64,000 bases of DNA from Bacteroidota bacterium (GTDB lineage: Bacteria > Bacteroidota > Bacteroidia > Bacteroidales > VadinHA17): assembly GCA_011050615.1 (NCBI GenBank), contig DRFJ01000057.1, forward strand, positions 38,862 through 102,861. The letters run 5' to 3'. Position 1 is the first letter of the stretch, and every line of letters begins with the position of its first letter. Below, one piece after another: positions 61,503 through 64,000 of this stretch. A program made the position numbers and the translations under genes. The notes under the pieces are model-generated. The model worked only from the letters and a program-made list of their open reading frames with translations. It was not told the DNA's origin and searched no databases.

Positions 61503-61814
61503 ATGACAGTAGATTTATACGCAAACGAAGTTGTAGTCAAAGCGGGGGACACGACAAAAACTGTCGATAATAATAAGAAAAAGATACCCGGTAAATTAAT
61601 AGTCACCAACCAGCGAGTTTATTTCAAAGCCATAGAGCAGGCCAATGAATCACATAACCTTGAGATCTTACCGGAAACTATCGAGGAAGTAATTTTTTTC
61701 GGCGGCTTATTCTCCACTAAAGGCCTGAACGTGGTCACAAAAGATGGCCTCACCCATTCTTTCCCCCTTAAGAAAAGAGACGAGATCGGGCACCTCATTA
61801 ATTCCATGTACTAA
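61503..61814 (+). CDS. GRAM/PH-like domain protein
   Basis: From ATG at 61503 (MTVDLYANEVVVKAG), 103 residues; the frame opens at 61473 with MINTWPKSII, which looks like non-coding text. KKIPGKLIVTNQRVYFKAIEQ and EEVIFFGGLFSTKGLNVVTKDG match the strand pattern of GRAM/bPH domains. These bind membranes or peptides, but in bacteria most have unknown roles. No partner is adjacent. Confidence 0.65.
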   Translation: MTVDLYANEVVVKAGDTTKTVDNNKKKIPGKLIVTNQRVYFKAIEQANESHNLEILPETIEEVIFFGGLFSTKGLNVVTKDGLTHSFPLKKRDEIGHLINSMY

Positions 61815-61845
61815 AGGAGACCATGTGCATTGTTTGAAAGGCTGA

Positions 61846-61957
61846 TGGCAGACTCCAGTCTTCAGCATTGTCCACCGTAGCTTCAGCGAAGGTGGATCCT
61901 CAATCGGCAGTCTTCAGCCCGGAGCCCGCCTTTAGTCCCCGGGCTTTAGCAGGCGGG
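61846..61957. repeat. REP-like intergenic repeats with inverted arms
   Basis: CAGTCTTCAGC occurs twice (about 61856 and 61907), separated by CCACCGTAGCTTCAGCGAAGGTGG (61881-61904, inverted CCACC/GGTGG), then CCCGCCT (61926-61932) and AGGCGGG (61951-61957) as inverted arms around a loop. This mosaic of short palindromes resembles dispersed intergenic repeats seen in several Bacteroidota genomes; no mobile gene lies near. Confidence 0.55.
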
Positions 61958-61980
61958 ACAGGGATCCGGGGTTAGTCTAT

Positions 61981-62433
61981 GTGGCAAATTACATCCGGAA
62001 GCACCGGATATTATTCAGGGAATATCGATTTTCCTCTGCGATCTTCCCGGTCTGGTTCCTGTTGATAGCTGCTCCAATGCTGGAAGAACTGGCATGGCAT
62101 TCTTACGGTACAGACAGTCTTGTTTCCCGCTTTAACCTGTTTAATGCCTCATTGATATTTTCAGTATTCCGGGCTTTCTGGCACTTTCCGCTATCCTTCA
62201 TTAAGGATTATTACCACAGTAACCTTGTGGAATCAGGTGTAATATATTCCATCAACTTCATTGTAAGCCTGATCCCTTTTGTCATGATAATGAACTGGCT
62301 ATACTATAAAACCAACCGGAACATTTTATTACCTGTAGTATTCCATATCACTGCCGGGGCTATTGATAACCCCGGCCACAATTGCCCTCATGCGTGTCAT
62401 GGTCTTCCTTCTTTTCAGGTAGAACAACAATAA
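61981..62433 (+). CDS. N-terminally truncated CPBP intramembrane protease (CAAX-like)
   Basis: 150 residues from GTG. CPBP motifs are present: motif 1 PMLEELAWHSYG (EE), motif 2 FWHFPLSF (H) and motif 3 VVFHITAGA (H). Full CPBP proteins have about 220-300 residues with several helices before motif 1, so the first half is missing. The 3' end also looks shifted: in another frame, after the CCCC run near 62372-62376, the text ATIALMRVMVFLLFR forms a membrane helix. The gene follows a 166-bp repeat region. Function in prenyl-protein or bacteriocin-type processing is unlikely for this fragment. Confidence 0.65.
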   Translation: MANYIRKHRILFREYRFSSAIFPVWFLLIAAPMLEELAWHSYGTDSLVSRFNLFNASLIFSVFRAFWHFPLSFIKDYYHSNLVESGVIYSINFIVSLIPFVMIMNWLYYKTNRNILLPVVFHITAGAIDNPGHNCPHACHGLPSFQVEQQ

Positions 62434-62470
62434 TAATGAAGCAATATTTTCCAATAAGAAACTCAAGTGT

Positions 62471-62665
62471 ATGAAAGCACACTATTTTGTGCTTGGGTAT
62501 GACCGGTCCACCTCACCTGAACTGAAACTCAAGATTGAACCTTACTTACAGAAACTTTACGAGGTACCGGTCGTGGAAATAATTTTTTACAGGAACATTA
62601 ATAATTCAATATGCATCCGGACCACTTATAATGGCGGTTTAGAAAAACATCTTAAAATCAATTAA
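62471..62665 (+). CDS. Small hypothetical protein
   Basis: 64 residues, soluble and mixed alpha-beta: HYFVLGYDRSTSPELKLKI and PVVEIIFYRNINNSIC. No domain recognised. It is 38 bp downstream of the CPBP fragment and upstream of the nitronate monooxygenase promoter. Coding character is plausible (ordinary hydrophobic periodicity) but unproved. Confidence 0.35.
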   Translation: MKAHYFVLGYDRSTSPELKLKIEPYLQKLYEVPVVEIIFYRNINNSICIRTTYNGGLEKHLKIN

Positions 62666-62718
62666 TTACATAATTGATAATAAAATTTTAATTAAGTCAC
62701 TTTGCTATTATATTTGCT

Positions 62719-62726
62719 TACCTTTG
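62719..62726 (+). promoter_or_regulatory. TAnnTTTG -7 element before nitronate monooxygenase
   Basis: TACCTTTG at 62719-62726 fits the Bacteroidota -7 consensus, 35 bp before the ATG. TATATTTG at 62709-62716 is a second match. No -33 TTG at the normal distance was found. One of the two probably starts the transcript of 62761-63849. Confidence 0.5.
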
Positions 62727-62760
62727 TAACTTACTATAATATCGGGGGAGGGAGCTTGAA

Positions 62761-63849
62761 ATGAAACAATTAACGATTGGAGGAATAAACATTCCTGTGC
62801 CTGTTATTCAGGGTGGCATGGGTGTTGGGATATCAATGTCGCGACTGGCAGTGGCTGTTGCGAACCAGGGTGGTGTAGGTGTTATTTCAGCTGCGGGTCT
62901 TGGACTGGTGCATCGAAATCCTGCACTTGATTACCTTGAGGCCAACATGGAAGGACTGAGAATTGAGTTACGGAAAGCCAGGAAGAAAACCCTGGGTGTA
63001 ATTGGTGTTAACATAATGGTAGCCATGACAAATTTTGCCGACCTGGTAAGAACTGCCATCTCAGAAAAAGCAGATATAATTTTTTCAGGAGCAGGATTAC
63101 CCCTGGACCTGCCGACTTTTCTGAAACCCGGCAGCCTGACAAAACTCGTTCCAATTATTTCATCGGGGCGGGCAGCCAGGATCATTTGCGAAAAATGGAA
63201 AACCCTGCATAATTACCTCCCGGATGCTTTTGTGGTGGAAGGACCAAGGGCCGGCGGTCACCTGGGATTCAAAAAAGACAATATTGAAAACTCGGACTTT
63301 TCCCTGGAAAAACTTGTTCCCGAGGTTGTAAAGGAAGTCAGGGTCTATGAAGAGAAGTACAAAAAGGAAATTCCTGTTATTGCTGCAGGTGGTATTTATA
63401 CCGGTCAGGATATTTACAATATCATGCAAAAAGGCGCCAAAGGAGTGCAGTTAGGCACCCGCTTTGTCACCACCTATGAGTGTGATGCGTCCATGGAATT
63501 CAAACAGTCTTACATAAACGCTGCAGAAAGTGACATGGAAATCATTCAAAGCCCGGTTGGCATGCCCGGCAGAGCAGTTAAGAACAGCTTTATTGAAAAG
63601 GTGAAGATGGGCTTGAAAGTGCCAATAAAATGTCCCTTCCATTGTATCAAGACATGCGATGTGGACAGCAGTCCCTATTGTATTATTACAGCTTTGTACA
63701 ATGCCTATAAGGGTAATATGAAAAGCGGTTATGCTTTTGCAGGCAGTAATGCCTACCTTGCAACAAAGATCAGCACCGTAAAAGAAATATTCAACGAATT
63801 GCTTGCCGATTTTAAAACCGCACTCGAAAAGGCAAAGGAAAAATTCTGA
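62761..63849 (+). CDS. Nitronate monooxygenase / FabK-like FMN-dependent TIM-barrel enzyme
   Basis: 362 residues. N-terminal VPVIQGGMGVGISMSRLAVAVANQGG, GVIGVNIMVAM, VVEGPRAGGHLG with a conserved His, and IPVIAAGGIYTGQDIYN plus GAKGVQLGTRF form the FMN-binding barrel of the NMO/2-nitropropane dioxygenase and FabK family. NMOs oxidise nitronates to aldehydes and nitrite; FabK reduces enoyl-ACP. The GPRAGGHLG loop (with the His) and the C-terminal extension containing four Cys (CPFHCIKTCDVDSSPYC) indicate the NMO-like class typical of anaerobes. The Cys cluster may bind iron-sulfur or zinc. Expression is likely from the -7 element above. Confidence 0.88.
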   Translation: MKQLTIGGINIPVPVIQGGMGVGISMSRLAVAVANQGGVGVISAAGLGLVHRNPALDYLEANMEGLRIELRKARKKTLGVIGVNIMVAMTNFADLVRTAISEKADIIFSGAGLPLDLPTFLKPGSLTKLVPIISSGRAARIICEKWKTLHNYLPDAFVVEGPRAGGHLGFKKDNIENSDFSLEKLVPEVVKEVRVYEEKYKKEIPVIAAGGIYTGQDIYNIMQKGAKGVQLGTRFVTTYECDASMEFKQSYINAAESDMEIIQSPVGMPGRAVKNSFIEKVKMGLKVPIKCPFHCIKTCDVDSSPYCIITALYNAYKGNMKSGYAFAGSNAYLATKISTVKEIFNELLADFKTALEKAKEKF

Positions 63850-63876
63850 TTCTTGAAATCACACTATTATGAATCT

Positions 63877-64000
63877 ATGCTTCCTTTACTCTGTTTATTG
63901 AGTCCATTAGCCAATAGACATTATGAGGTTTTAATAAATATACTTGCTAACCGTGCATGGGAAACACAGGGAAAAGCGGGCAGAGGACTAATTGCACAGG
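63877..64000 (+). CDS. Possible start of an ORF running off the window
   Basis: From ATG at 63877 the frame (MLPLLCLLSPLANRHYEVL ...) stays open for 41 codons to the edge. The first 12 residues are hydrophobic. No family can be assigned and the call could be spurious. Confidence 0.25.
   Translation, partial: MLPLLCLLSPLANRHYEVLINILANRAWETQGKAGRGLIAQ

Overview
The window most likely comes from a Bacteroidota (Bacteroidetes) chromosome. The evidence is type IX secretion-associated genes (three PorP/SprF-type or OmpA/PD40-type partners and a giant adhesin with a gliding-motility-type C-terminus), absence of obvious Shine-Dalgarno sequences, TAnnTTTG-like -7 elements, a tricorn-type S41 protease, a DPP III-like M49 lipoprotein and a GHL10-NamZ cell-wall hydrolase. 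I saw no rRNA, tRNA, CRISPR array, prophage or insertion sequence.

Region 1 (1-26262, all minus strand) is one long surface-polysaccharide locus of 23 genes, transcribed from a CapD-like nucleotide-sugar dehydratase (26262) leftwards off the window edge. It has the Wzx/Wzy core (flippase, EpsG-type polymerase, lipid-anchored phosphoglycosyl transferase) and four GT4-like glycosyltransferases. Unusually, it also has seven ATP-grasp proteins (five of the sugar-transfer-associated type, three of them tandem copies, and two RimK-like tandem copies), two PP-loop ATPases (one an asparagine-synthetase-like protein without the catalytic N-terminal Cys), a GNAT acyltransferase and three deacetylase-like proteins. 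My inference is a polymer or lipid-linked glycan heavily modified by ATP-dependent amide/peptide bond formation. This is the best candidate for an undescribed system here.

Region 2 (26400-37913) is a type IX secretion module. A minus-strand operon encodes a 1779-residue adhesin with about eight 95-residue and four 84-residue repeats, a PorP/SprF-like protein and an OmpA/PD40/PKD protein. A divergent plus-strand pair encodes a second PorP-like protein and a PD40-coiled-coil-SPOR protein. The 490-bp divergent spacer holds several palindromes.

Region 3 (38067-51359) is mixed housekeeping: a DUF1295 membrane protein, an orphan octaheme cytochrome c, a methyltransferase overlapping a half-length TolC, a DksA/TraR zinc-finger protein, an NAD-salvage pair (pncB-pncA), an Ntn-hydrolase, a second methyltransferase, a small membrane protein, a tricorn-like protease and a TerC protein.

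Region 4 (51536-64000) contains cell-wall and miscellaneous genes, with an unusual number of damaged ones: an amidase with its middle missing and a frameshift, a doubly frameshifted GNAT, a peptidoglycan amidase lacking its first zinc ligand, a lipocalin whose signal peptide is out of frame, an HhH/E2-acyltransferase chimera and a truncated CPBP protease. Intact genes include a GHL10-NamZ fusion, an M49 peptidase, an isoprenoid-synthase-fold protein of unknown product, TrmO and a nitronate monooxygenase. Start sites were chosen by domain content because ribosome-binding sites are not informative here. Family calls are from motif recognition, not database searches.
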